A stretch of DNA of 10,054 nucleotides, from NCBI GenBank assembly GCA_020216895.1, contig JAIWOM010000035.1:1-10054 (forward strand). The letters are read 5' to 3'. This DNA comes from Microcella sp. (GTDB lineage: Bacteria; Actinomycetota; Actinomycetes; Actinomycetales; Microbacteriaceae). Position 1 is the first letter of the stretch. Every line of letters starts with the position of its first letter. Shown here piece by piece: positions 1 to 8,690 of the stretch. The notes under the pieces are model-generated. The model saw only the letters and a list, made by a program, of their open reading frames with translations. It did no database searches and had not been told where the DNA came from. The position numbers and the translations under genes were made by a program.

Positions 1-183
1 GACCCGAACGATGCGCGCCGGACCCTGGTGACGCTCACCGATGCCGGCCGGGCCGTGCTCGAGGAGCGCCGCCGTGAGCGCCGCGCCGCCGTCGAGCGCT
101 CGCTCGACGGCTTCAGCCCTGAGGAGCGTGCCCAGCTCGCCGCGCTGCTCGCCCGCTTCGTCGCCGCGAGCCGCGAGGGCTGA
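1..183 (+). CDS. MarR-family transcriptional regulator, C-terminal fragment (5' end outside window)
   Basis: The window opens inside this frame (frame 1), which ends with TGA at 181-183 after 60 codons. The visible protein begins DPNDARRTLVTLTDAGRAVL, the usual end of a MarR winged-helix wing followed by the start of the dimerisation helix. The pattern 'D.R...V.LT..G' is a hallmark of the family. A charged helix (EERRRERRAAVERSL) and a final helix (SPEERAQLAALLARFVAA) follow, as in the MarR C-terminal dimer interface. MarR proteins are small dimeric DNA-binding repressors, often responding to small molecules. Ligand and targets cannot be inferred because the DNA-binding helices are outside the window. 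The short plus-strand gene after it could be co-transcribed. Confidence 0.85.
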   Translation, partial: DPNDARRTLVTLTDAGRAVLEERRRERRAAVERSLDGFSPEERAQLAALLARFVAASREG

Positions 184-231
184 CGAGAGCGCTCCGCGCC
201 CAGCACTCCGTGCGGCAGGGCGTTCCGAATA

Positions 232-259
232 CCGGGCAGTTCTCGTTCCCACTGCCCGG
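232..259 (+). promoter_or_regulatory. 9-bp perfect inverted repeat before the small membrane-protein gene
   Basis: CCGGGCAGT at 232-240 and ACTGCCCGG at 251-259 are exact reverse complements around a 10-nt loop. The right arm runs into the Shine-Dalgarno GGAGG at 258-262, so a folded RNA would bury its first bases. No T-run follows, so this is a weak candidate intrinsic terminator for the MarR gene. It could instead be an operator dyad, since MarR proteins bind inverted repeats, or an RNA element that gates translation. The repeat is directly visible; the role is inference. Confidence 0.5.
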
Positions 260-268
260 AGGTTCCCT

Positions 269-466
269 GTGCTCGCTCTCTCGACCCTTGCGATGTCGAC
301 CCTCGGGTCGCCGCACGCCGCCACCGTCATGAGCTCGGTGAGCGGCGACCTCGCGCAGCACCTCGCCGGAGCGGCGCTCGCCGTAGGCACCTTCGTGTTG
401 GGCGCCATCGTCGGGATCCGCCCCGGGCGCCCGGCGCGGCGTGCTCGCGCACGCCACGCTCGCTGA
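269..466 (+). CDS. Small single-pass membrane protein, function unknown
   Basis: A 65-residue frame starts with GTG at 269 and ends with TGA at 464-466. The start is chosen because GGAGG (258-262) lies 6 nt before the GTG, an excellent ribosome binding site. An in-frame ATG at 293 has no comparable site. One hydrophobic stretch of about 20 residues (LAGAALAVGTFVLGAIVGI, around residues 32-50) looks like a membrane helix. A very basic tail follows (RPGRPARRARARHAR), which by the positive-inside rule would face the cytoplasm. The gene follows the MarR fragment on the same strand and its stop is 5 bp from the stop of the convergent MFS gene. I do not recognise a family. In GC-rich DNA a spurious frame is possible, but the ribosome site and membrane-protein layout argue for a real gene. 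Confidence 0.55.
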   Translation: MLALSTLAMSTLGSPHAATVMSSVSGDLAQHLAGAALAVGTFVLGAIVGIRPGRPARRARARHAR

Positions 467-471
467 GCGAC

Positions 472-1866
472 TCAGTTCGTCGCGCTGGAGCGCTCCGGTG
501 CCTTCACGAACAGCAGCATGATGCCGCCGTTCAGGAGCACGATCGAGATGCCGAGGATGCCGAACAGGGTCTGGTTCGCCGCGATCGCGATGAACACGCC
601 CCACAGCAGGGAGGCCATCCAGCCGGCTGCGCGACCGGTGGTGGCGTAGAGGCCGAAGACCTCGCCCTCGCGACCCGCCGGCGTGACCCGGGCGAGGAAC
701 GAGCGCGAGGCCGCCTGCGCCGGCCCGACGAACGCGGCGAGCACGATGCCGGCCGCCCAGAACAGCCCGGCACCGAGGTCGGCGAAGAAGAACACGACGA
801 GGGTGCAGGCGACGAGCCCGAACACCGAGATCAGGATGACGCGCTTCGGGCCGAAGCGGTCGTCGAGGCGGCCGGCGAGGATCGTCGAGACACCCGCCAC
901 GATGTTGAGCGCAATGCCGAAGATCACGAGGTCGGTGAAGCCGAAGCCGAAGACGATCGCGGCGATGACCGAGCCGAAGGTGAACACCGCCGACAGGCCG
1001 TCACGGTAGACGGCGCTGGCGAGCAAGAACCAGAAGGTCGGGCGGGTCTCGCGCCACAGGCGGGCGATGCTCCGCCCGAGCTCGATGTAGCTGCGGAAGA
1101 AACCGACCTTCTCCTCGGCGGCCAGCTTGGGCGGCTCGGGCACGCTGAGGAAGATCGGGATGACGAAGATGATCGTCCAGATGGTCGCGCCGAGCGCGAT
1201 GATCTGGAACGTCGCGCCCTGCTCGCCGTCGAGGATGCCGCCGAGGATCAGCCCGACCACGATCGTGAGCGCGACGATGCCGCCGAGATAGCCGAAGCCC
1301 CAGCCGAGGCCCGACACCTTGCCGACCGTCTTCGGTGTCGAGACCGAGATGAGCAGTGCGTTGTAGCTGACGCCGGCGATCTCGCCGAAAACGCTGCCGA
1401 TGGCGATGAGCGCGACGCCCATCCAGAACCACTCAGCCCCGGGCTGCACGAAGGCCAAGCCGAGCTGGGCGACGATCAGCAGCGCGGTGAAGATGAACAG
1501 CTGCAGCTTCTGCCGGCCAGCCCGGTCGGCGCGCTGGCCCATGACGGGGGCGAGCAGAGCGATCAGCAGGCCGGCGATGGTGATGCCGTAGCCGAGGTTG
1601 CTCGCGAGCTGCCCGAGTGCGGCCTCCTCGCCCGCGGTGCCGACCACGGCCGGGTCGATGAAGAACGTGCTCGTCAGGTAGCTCGGAACCCAGACGAAGG
1701 TGAGCAGCACGGTGTTGAACGGCTGCGTCGCCCAGTCCCAGAACGCCCACGCGAAGACGCGTCGACGGGGTACCTGGATGCCCTCCTGCAGGTCGAGCCC
1801 CATAACCCCCACGGCGAGGGTGTTGGCGGTCACCGGCACGGTCTTGCCCGTCGACTCCTGTGTCAT
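472..1866 (-). CDS. MFS transporter, UMF1 (Atg22-like) family
   Basis: This 464-residue protein has about 12 hydrophobic segments, the normal size for a major facilitator. After an N-terminal tail, residues 36-53 (RVFAWAFWDWATQPFNTV) match the entry motif of the UMF1/Atg22-like family, which typically reads 'YDWANSAF'. A first MFS motif A (GQRADRAGRQ, from residue 110) lies between membrane segments 2 and 3. A second version (AGRLDDRFGPKR) lies in the C-terminal half. A soluble middle loop rich in charged residues ends in RPTFWFLLASAVYRDGL, also typical of the family. Bacterial UMF1 substrates are mostly unknown, so none is assigned. The ATG at 1866 has no Shine-Dalgarno but sits 6 nt after a TAGCGT hexamer, which suggests a leaderless transcript. 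Met22 (codon 1801-1803), preceded by GTGGGGG, is an alternative start and would remove only the polar tail. The gene follows the DUF2165 gene on the same strand. Confidence 0.85.
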   Translation of the reverse strand: MTQESTGKTVPVTANTLAVGVMGLDLQEGIQVPRRRVFAWAFWDWATQPFNTVLLTFVWVPSYLTSTFFIDPAVVGTAGEEAALGQLASNLGYGITIAGLLIALLAPVMGQRADRAGRQKLQLFIFTALLIVAQLGLAFVQPGAEWFWMGVALIAIGSVFGEIAGVSYNALLISVSTPKTVGKVSGLGWGFGYLGGIVALTIVVGLILGGILDGEQGATFQIIALGATIWTIIFVIPIFLSVPEPPKLAAEEKVGFFRSYIELGRSIARLWRETRPTFWFLLASAVYRDGLSAVFTFGSVIAAIVFGFGFTDLVIFGIALNIVAGVSTILAGRLDDRFGPKRVILISVFGLVACTLVVFFFADLGAGLFWAAGIVLAAFVGPAQAASRSFLARVTPAGREGEVFGLYATTGRAAGWMASLLWGVFIAIAANQTLFGILGISIVLLNGGIMLLFVKAPERSSATN

Positions 1867-1914
1867 GCGCTCACGCTACCGCCGCCCGGTGAACGATCGG
1901 TAGCGTGAGCGCAT
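1865..1914 (-). promoter_or_regulatory. 17-bp perfect inverted repeat abutting the MFS start codon, with leaderless-type -10 element
   Basis: Plus-strand ATGCGCTCACGCTACCG (1865-1881) and CGGTAGCGTGAGCGCAT (1898-1914) are exact reverse complements with a 16-nt loop. On the minus strand the repeat fills most of the 53-bp gap between the DUF2165 stop and the MFS start. Its second arm contains TAGCGT (1872-1877) followed by six bases and the ATG, the layout of a -10 element of a leaderless gene. Read from the DUF2165 gene, RNA could form a long GC-rich hairpin that might act as a terminator, although no U-run follows. Role is inferred. Confidence 0.6.
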
Positions 1915-1919
1915 CGTGT

Positions 1920-2486
1920 TCAGGCCTCGGAGCGCTCGTCGCGCACCATGTGCACGACGATCAGGCTCGCGATGGCGAGGATCGAGTTCTGCAGCGCCGG
2001 GTCGAGACCGTTCCATTCGACCGAGCGCCACATGTTGAACCACTCGCCGCCGACGGTGATGAACGCCGTGAAGAACACGAGGATCACCAGCACCAGGCCG
2101 AGGGTCGACAGCGCGCGGGCGGCCGCGAGCGAGACCGAGCCGCGCAGGTAGCGAATCCAGGCGATCGTCGCGATGAGCAGCACGATGCCGGCGAGGGCCT
2201 CGACGACGATCAGGCCGATGTAGCCGACGTTGGCCAGCACCGGGTTGTCGATCGCGCGCCACATGATGTCGGGGTCGAGGTTGACGTCTTGCCCCTGGCC
2301 GAAGTTGGTCGTGTCCATGGCGAACACCCGCTCGACGAACGCGTAGTTCGTGTCGTAGTCGGTGATGTTGCCGAACGCGACGAGCAGCATGTAGAGCCCG
2401 TTGGTCGCCACGAGCACGAGCGCGGCGATCGAGAGGGATCCGAGCCGCTGCCACCAGGGCAGTGCGGGGGTGGATGCGGTTGTCAT
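1920..2486 (-). CDS. DUF2165 family small integral membrane protein
   Basis: This 188-residue protein has four predicted membrane segments, at about residues 18-38, 83-111, 125-147 and 168-182. It carries the conserved features I associate with DUF2165: FGNITDYDTN just after the first helix, FVERVFAMDTT in the first large loop, WRAI before helix 2, and GGEWFNMWRS.EWNG between helices 3 and 4. The family is known only as predicted membrane proteins without an assigned biochemical role. The ATG at 2486 is well supported: on the minus strand AAAGGAG lies 7 nt before it. The gene is divergent from dnaK across 195 bp and lies upstream of the UMF1 transporter gene. Whether it shares heat-shock control with dnaK cannot be decided from sequence. 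Confidence 0.85.
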   Translation of the reverse strand: MTTASTPALPWWQRLGSLSIAALVLVATNGLYMLLVAFGNITDYDTNYAFVERVFAMDTTNFGQGQDVNLDPDIMWRAIDNPVLANVGYIGLIVVEALAGIVLLIATIAWIRYLRGSVSLAAARALSTLGLVLVILVFFTAFITVGGEWFNMWRSVEWNGLDPALQNSILAIASLIVVHMVRDERSEA

Positions 2487-2550
2487 CGGTGACTCCTTTC
2501 CTGAGGCTCCGTTGCCTCCCCTTCACCGTAGCGAGAAACCGCTCCTGAGA

Positions 2551-2571
2551 GTTGAGCCAGAGCGACGCAGG
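2551..2571 (+). promoter_or_regulatory. HAIR-like operator 1 (probable HspR site)
   Basis: GTTGAGC, seven bases, then ACGCAGG. The known HAIR consensus is CTTGAGT-N7-ACTCAAG. Each half-site matches at five of seven positions with the exact 7-base spacing. It lies 110 bp before the dnaK start, upstream of the probable -35. The match is weaker than site 2, so it may be a secondary site. Confidence 0.55.
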
Positions 2572-2586
2572 TTTGCGCCGCTCGAC

Positions 2587-2613
2587 TTGACAGCCCGCAT
2601 CCCGAATCTCAAA

Positions 2614-2615
<2 letters not shown>
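2587..2615 (+). promoter_or_regulatory. Probable vegetative promoter of the dnaK operon
   Basis: TTGACA at 2587-2592 is a perfect -35 hexamer, rare in such GC-rich DNA. At the standard 17-bp spacing the -10 would be CAAACT (2610-2615), which matches TATAAT at only three positions, so the -10 is uncertain. Transcription would then begin near 2622, inside HAIR site 2, which fits repression by blocking RNA polymerase. Confidence 0.5.
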
Positions 2616-4556
<1,941 letters not shown>

Positions 4557-4558
4557 TC

Positions 4559-5194
4559 ATGGCGAAGAAGCGCGACGACGATGAGCAGGAGCCCGTCGTC
4601 CGGGACAAGCGCCGCATCGACCCCGAGACGGGCGAGCCGCGCGCGGTCGACGACGAGTCGGCCGCCGCGGCTCCCGGCGGGGGGCCGGCCGACGGGGCGG
4701 GGGATGCGGAGCCCACGCTCGACGACACGTCGAGCCTCGACGCAGACATCGATCACATCCTCTCCGAGGCCGGGCAGCGCGAGATCGAGGAGTACCGCGA
4801 CCGCGCCGCCCGCGCCGAAGCCGAGCTGGCCAACTTCCGCACGCGCGTCGAGCGCGACCGGCAGGCGAACCGCGAAGCCGTGATCGCCGAGGTGATCCGC
4901 ACGCTGCTGCCTGCGATCGACGACCTCGACCGCGCGGCCGCGCACGGCGACCTCGAGGGCAGCCCCCTCGAGCTCGTCGCGCAGAAGCTGCAGCAGGGCT
5001 TCGAGCGCTACGGCCTGCGCCGGGTCGGTGCGGTGGGCGAGGTCTTCGACCCGAGCATCCACGAGGCGATCGCGCAGCTGTCGAGCCCCGACGCCACCGA
5101 GCAGACCGTCGCCGATGTGATCGAGATCGGCTACGCGCTCGGTGAGCGGCTGGTGCGCCCGGCAAAGGTCGCGGTCGCCGTTCCGCAGGACTAG
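4559..5194 (+). CDS. grpE: Nucleotide exchange factor GrpE
   Basis: GrpE is a dimer that releases ADP from DnaK and so resets its folding cycle. This protein has 211 residues. The first 60 or so are disordered, acidic and rich in Pro, Ala and Gly, as in other actinobacterial GrpE proteins. A long coiled-coil helix follows (EIEEYRDRAARAEAELANF, about residues 75-95), then LLPAIDDLDRA. The C-terminal beta domain includes VFDPSIHEAI and the family signature VIEIGYALGERLVRPAKVAV at about residues 186-206. Its ATG lies two bases after the dnaK stop codon. The only purine-rich stretch is AAGGA about 12 nt upstream, inside dnaK, so translational coupling to dnaK is likely. Confidence 0.96.
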   Translation: MAKKRDDDEQEPVVRDKRRIDPETGEPRAVDDESAAAAPGGGPADGAGDAEPTLDDTSSLDADIDHILSEAGQREIEEYRDRAARAEAELANFRTRVERDRQANREAVIAEVIRTLLPAIDDLDRAAAHGDLEGSPLELVAQKLQQGFERYGLRRVGAVGEVFDPSIHEAIAQLSSPDATEQTVADVIEIGYALGERLVRPAKVAVAVPQD

Positions 5195-5203
5195 GGGGGC
5201 GCC

Positions 5204-6178
5204 ATGGCGAGCCAGGACTGGTTCGAGAAGGACTTCTACGCCGTGCTCGGCGTCAGCAAGGACGTCTCGGAAGCGGAGCTGAAGAAGGTCTACCGGAAGC
5301 TCGCCCGGCAGTACCACCCCGACTCCAACCCGGGTGACCCGAAGGCCGAGGCGCGCTTCAAGGAGATCAGCGAGGCGCACGCCGTGCTCTCCGACCCGCA
5401 GCAGCGGGCCGAGTACGACCAGGTGCGGGCCATGGGCTCAGGCGCGCGCTTCACGGCCGGCGGAGCGCCGGGCGGCTTCGAGGACGTCTTCGGCGGGATG
5501 TTCGGCGGGGGCTACCCTCCGGGCGGCGCTCGCCGGGGCGCGACGCCGGGCGACTTCGGCGACATCTTCGGCGGGTTGTTCGGCGGCGGCGCCACGGGCG
5601 GGGGGCGTCGGTTCGGCGGGCCGACGAAGGGCCGCGACCACGTCGCGACCGTGGCACTCGAGTTCAGGACCGCCGTGCACGGCGACACCGTGACGCTCGA
5701 GCGCCCGGGCGGGGGCAAGCCGATCCAGGTGAAGATCCCCGCCGGTGTCGCCGACGGGCAGAAGATCCGGCTGCGCGGCAAGGGCGAGCCGAGTCCCGAC
5801 GGCGGCGAGGCCGGTGATCTGGTGCTGACGGTGCAGGTGCGCCCGCATCCCGTGTTCACGCGCGACGGGCTGAACCTGCGACTGGATGTTCCCGTCACGT
5901 TCGTCGAGGCGGCCCTCGGTGCCACCATCGAGGTGCCGACGCTCGGCGGCGAAGTCGTCAAGCTGAAGGTCGCGGCCGGCACCCCCAGCGGGCGGGTGCT
6001 GCGCGTCAAGGGTCGCGGAGTCACCACCGCCAAGGGCACAGGCGACCTGCTCGCCACCGTGCAGGTGGCCGTGCCCTCGCACCTCAGCGCCGACGCCGCC
6101 AAGAAGCTGCAGCAGTTCGCCGCGGCCCTGCCCGACGAGAACCCCCGTGACGAGCTGATCGCGCGCGCGAGGGTGTGA
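5204..6178 (+). CDS. dnaJ: J-domain co-chaperone DnaJ lacking the zinc-finger domain
   Basis: It delivers clients to DnaK and stimulates its ATPase. The J domain occupies about residues 9-73, with the catalytic HPD at 38-40 and [21 protein letters not shown] closing it. A Gly/Phe-rich linker with FGGMFGGG and FGGLFGGG repeats (about 80-143) follows, then two C-terminal beta domains ([23 protein letters not shown] onward). At 324 residues it is shorter than classical DnaJ of about 370-390, because the four CxxCxGxG zinc-binding repeats are absent. The whole protein contains no cysteine. It is therefore a type II (CbpA-like) architecture in the dnaJ position of the operon. Many actinobacteria have a second J protein elsewhere, usually beside hrcA. 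The ATG follows the grpE stop by 9 bp, with AGGGGGG (5193-5199) as ribosome site overlapping that stop. Confidence 0.93.
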   Translation: MASQDWFEKDFYAVLGVSKDVSEAELKKVYRKLARQYHPDSNPGDPKAEARFKEISEAHAVLSDPQQRAEYDQVRAMGSGARFTAGGAPGGFEDVFGGMFGGGYPPGGARRGATPGDFGDIFGGLFGGGATGGGRRFGGPTKGRDHVATVALEFRTAVHGDTVTLERPGGGKPIQVKIPAGVADGQKIRLRGKGEPSPDGGEAGDLVLTVQVRPHPVFTRDGLNLRLDVPVTFVEAALGATIEVPTLGGEVVKLKVAAGTPSGRVLRVKGRGVTTAKGTGDLLATVQVAVPSHLSADAAKKLQQFAAALPDENPRDELIARARV

Positions 6179-6182
6179 CCGC

Positions 6183-6188
6183 GAGAGG
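6183..6188 (+). promoter_or_regulatory. Ribosome binding site that decides the hspR start
   Basis: GAGAGG directly touches an ATG at 6189 (spacing 0) but lies 9 nt before the ATG at 6198. Only the second spacing permits normal initiation, and the second start also gives the usual short HspR N-terminus, so 6198 is preferred. Confidence 0.6.
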
Positions 6189-6197
6189 ATGACCGCC

Positions 6198-6614
6198 ATG
6201 GACGAGAACAGCCCGATCTTCGGGATCGCCGTCGCGGCCGACCTCGCGGGCATGCACCCGCAGACGCTGCGGCAGTACGACCGGCTCGGGCTCGTCTCGC
6301 CCACCCGCACGGCCGGCCAGAGCCGCCGCTACTCCATGCGCGACGTCGTGCAGCTGCGCGAGATCGCCCGGCTGAGCGCCGAGGGGCTCAACCTCGAGGG
6401 CATCCGCCGCATCCTCGAGCTCGAGAACGAGGTCGTCGAGCTGCGCGCCCGCGTGCGCGAGCTGGAGACGGCGCTCGCCGACGAGCTGCTGAGCCGCCCC
6501 GGTCGCCGCGTCTTCGCCGCCGGGGTCGAGGGTGAGGTCGTGTCGATCAAGGCGGGCACGCGCGTGCAGAAGCCGAACCAGCTCGTCGTCTGGCGTCCGC
6601 TCCGCCGCGGCTAG
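6198..6614 (+). CDS. hspR: Heat-shock repressor HspR (MerR family)
   Basis: HspR represses the dnaK operon and, in many actinobacteria, clpB, by binding HAIR sites; DnaK acts as its co-repressor in Streptomyces. The 138-residue protein starts with a MerR winged helix: FGIAVAADLAGMHPQTLRQYDRLGLV (residues 8-33) is a near-signature HspR helix-turn-helix, followed by the wing TRTAGQSRRYS (36-46) and RDVVQLREI. A leucine-rich coiled coil (about 70-98, LELENEVVELRARVRELE) would form the dimer. The tail contains KPNQLVVWRP, typical of HspR. An upstream ATG at 6189 would add three residues but has no room for its ribosome site. The gene closes the operon 19 bp after dnaJ. HAIR sites before dnaK support the assignment. 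clpB does not follow; the next gene is convergent. Confidence 0.95.
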   Translation: MDENSPIFGIAVAADLAGMHPQTLRQYDRLGLVSPTRTAGQSRRYSMRDVVQLREIARLSAEGLNLEGIRRILELENEVVELRARVRELETALADELLSRPGRRVFAAGVEGEVVSIKAGTRVQKPNQLVVWRPLRRG

Positions 6615-6619
6615 CCGCG
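6606..6619 (+). repeat. 14-bp perfect palindrome over the hspR stop codon
   Basis: CGCGGCTAGCCGCG is its own reverse complement and contains the TAG stop at 6612-6614. As RNA it gives only a 5-bp stem with a CTAG loop and no U-run, so it is at best a weak terminator. The 36-bp gap to the convergent kinase gene (6615-6650) shows no better terminator. Confidence 0.4.
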
Positions 6620-6650
6620 CGCCCTCCCCTGTCACAGCAGCGAGGTGGCA

Positions 6651-8648
6651 CTACGAGGCGTCAGCGCGGGGGAGAACGACGACCAGCCGCGCGCCGCCGA
6701 GCTCGGAGCGCTCGACCCCGATCGTGCCATCGAGCAGCTCGACGAGCGCCCGCACGATCGAGAGGCCCAAGCCCGTGCCGGGGGCCTGCAGCTTCTGCGG
6801 GTCAGCTGAGCGGAAGAACCTCTCGAACACGCGCGGAGCATCCTCGTCGGAGATGCCGGGGCCGGAGTCGTCGACCGCGAGGTGCACCTCCGTCGCGTCG
6901 CCGGCGATCGAGACGCGTACGAGGCCACCGGCCGGGGTGAACTTGATCGCGTTCGCGACGAGGTTCGTGGCGATCCGACCGAGCGTGGTCGCGTTGCCCG
7001 TCACCAGAGCCGGCCCGGAGGCCGCAGCGACCTCGACCGTGACCTCGCGGTCGCGCGCGGCGGGCGACTGGTCAGTGACGGCCTCGGTGGCGATGGTTGC
7101 CAGGTCGATGATCCCGTGCTCGTGCGCGGGATTCCGTGCCGTCATCCGGCCGAGCTCGAGCAGCTCCTCGACCATCGCTCCGAGACGGTGGGCATTGCGG
7201 ACGATGATCGTCGTGAACTCCTTCTGGTGCTCCGTCGCCGTCTCGTCGAGCTCCTCGGCGAAACCGAGGATGCTCGTGATCGGTGTGCGCAGCTCGTGGC
7301 TGACGGAGGAGACGAAGTCGTCCTTCTGCTGGGCGAGGGCCCGGAGCTCGTCGGCCACGCGCCGCTCCCGTTCGACCGCGTGCGCCATCGCGGTCTGGGC
7401 GGCGACGAAGTCGCTGATGTCCACGAGCTGCACGCCGAGCACATCGTCGCTCTCCTCGGTCGGCAGGCGCCGCCCGTAGACCTGCAGCGTGCGGCCGTCG
7501 TCGAGCAGGATCTCGGTGCTCACGTCATCGGTGCCGCTCTCGAGCCAGGCGGCGACGAAGGGGTCGAACCACGACGGTTCGATGAAGGACTCGGCGACCG
7601 AGTTCGCCTCGACGATGCCGACGTCACCGTTCGGCAGCACGCGGGCGAATGCGGCGCCCAGCTGCGAGCCGACGAACCCGCCCCGCAGCAGCGTCGCACG
7701 GCGGAGATTCTCGGCCCGCAGCTCGGCCCGCTCGCTGCGCACCGTGGTGATGAACTGGATCGTGATCGCGATCGACAGGAGGTAGACCTGCACGAGGAGC
7801 GCGGCCGGCACGTTGACGGCGGGGTCCGCGTACGGGCCACCACCGAGCACCGTGAGCACCGAGCCGACGGCGCCCAGCACGACGAGCTCGGCTGTCGCGA
7901 CGATGGGCGGGAAGCGCACCGCGGCCCAGCCGAAGAACGGGAACAGCAGTGCACCGATCGCCTCGCTCTGGAACGGGGCGAACACGAGAACGGTGACCGC
8001 ACCCGTCAGAACGGCCTGCACGATGAGCTCGGCCCGCTGCGCCGAGAGCCCGCGGGGCACGGGCACGAGCACGAGCGGGACGATGAGGAGCAGCGCCGAG
8101 AGGTGCGACGGCACCAGCGAGGCGAAGGTCAGCAACGGGTCGGCACCGACGAGCAGCACGAATGCGGTTGCTCCGATGATGCCGACGGTCGCCGCGGCCG
8201 CGATGCTCGCGCCGATGAAACGCAGCAGCCCGCGCGTGGTCGACAGCAGCGCCCCTCGCCCTTGGGGGCCCAGCACGAACAGGAACACGATGAGCTCGGC
8301 GACGAGGATGATGACGGCCCAGAGGGCGAAGACCGGCGGGCGCCCGATGAACAGGTTCGAGCCCGCCGCCACGACGGCGACGAGGACGAAGACCTGCCAG
8401 CGCGGACCGCGGTACAGCAGCGCGAGCAGCGCGCTCGTCCCGGCCGCAGGCCACCAGATCGCTGCCGTGCCCCCCGGAGGGGTGAGGTACAGCGCGGCGA
8501 GACCGAGTGCGAACGTCACGACGGCGAGACCGATGATCACGACCAGGTACACCGGCCGCGGGGCGTCCCGCAGGCGCTGGATGAGGCTGACCGCGCCGAG
8601 CACGGCGGTGTCGTGGTGCTGCTCGTCGCGTTGACGCACCGGGTTCAC
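6651..8648 (-). CDS. Membrane sensor histidine kinase with MASE1-type sensor domain
   Basis: The 665-residue protein autophosphorylates on histidine and passes the phosphate to a response regulator. The first 310 or so residues hold about eight membrane segments. TAAIWWPAAGTSALLALLYRG near the start resembles MASE1 membrane sensor domains. A PAS-like segment follows (LPNGDVGIVEANSVAESFI to DVLGVQLVDISD), then a short coiled coil. The kinase core is intact: H-box SHELRTP with His451, N-box with Asn566 (NLVANAIKFTP), G1 VDDSGPGI, F-box VFERFFRS and G2 GTGLGLSIV (624-632). The open frame continues far upstream, but that part is antisense to the next genes. I chose the GTG at 8646-8648 because TAGTCT (8656-8661, minus strand) lies 7 nt before it, consistent with a leaderless transcript. 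A later GTG (Val16) lacks a ribosome site. It is divergent from a receiver gene 42 bp away, its likely partner. The signal is unknown. Confidence 0.88.
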   Translation of the reverse strand: MNPVRQRDEQHHDTAVLGAVSLIQRLRDAPRPVYLVVIIGLAVVTFALGLAALYLTPPGGTAAIWWPAAGTSALLALLYRGPRWQVFVLVAVVAAGSNLFIGRPPVFALWAVIILVAELIVFLFVLGPQGRGALLSTTRGLLRFIGASIAAAATVGIIGATAFVLLVGADPLLTFASLVPSHLSALLLIVPLVLVPVPRGLSAQRAELIVQAVLTGAVTVLVFAPFQSEAIGALLFPFFGWAAVRFPPIVATAELVVLGAVGSVLTVLGGGPYADPAVNVPAALLVQVYLLSIAITIQFITTVRSERAELRAENLRRATLLRGGFVGSQLGAAFARVLPNGDVGIVEANSVAESFIEPSWFDPFVAAWLESGTDDVSTEILLDDGRTLQVYGRRLPTEESDDVLGVQLVDISDFVAAQTAMAHAVERERRVADELRALAQQKDDFVSSVSHELRTPITSILGFAEELDETATEHQKEFTTIIVRNAHRLGAMVEELLELGRMTARNPAHEHGIIDLATIATEAVTDQSPAARDREVTVEVAAASGPALVTGNATTLGRIATNLVANAIKFTPAGGLVRVSIAGDATEVHLAVDDSGPGISDEDAPRVFERFFRSADPQKLQAPGTGLGLSIVRALVELLDGTIGVERSELGGARLVVVLPRADAS

Positions 8649-8655
8649 ACGGCTG

Positions 8656-8661
8656 AGACTA
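8656..8661 (-). promoter_or_regulatory. -10 element of the histidine kinase gene (leaderless type)
   Basis: On the minus strand TAGTCT fits TANNNT and is followed by seven bases (CAGCCGT) and then the GTG. Transcription would start at or next to the start codon. No clear -35 or Shine-Dalgarno is present. Confidence 0.5.
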
Positions 8662-8690
8662 GACCCAGCGGAGCGATCGGGGAGGGTGGC

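Noticed and set aside
463..475. CTGAG-CGA-CTCAG dyad between the convergent stops at 466 and 472
   Set aside because: The stem is only 5 bp with a 3-base loop and no T-run. It is too weak to call a terminator.
1905..2492. 195-codon plus-strand frame opposite DUF2165, with a TAGCGT hexamer at its GTG
   Set aside because: The product is a His/Asp/Arg-rich shadow, and the hexamer belongs to the mirror arm of the inverted repeat. DUF2165 on the other strand is a clear family match.
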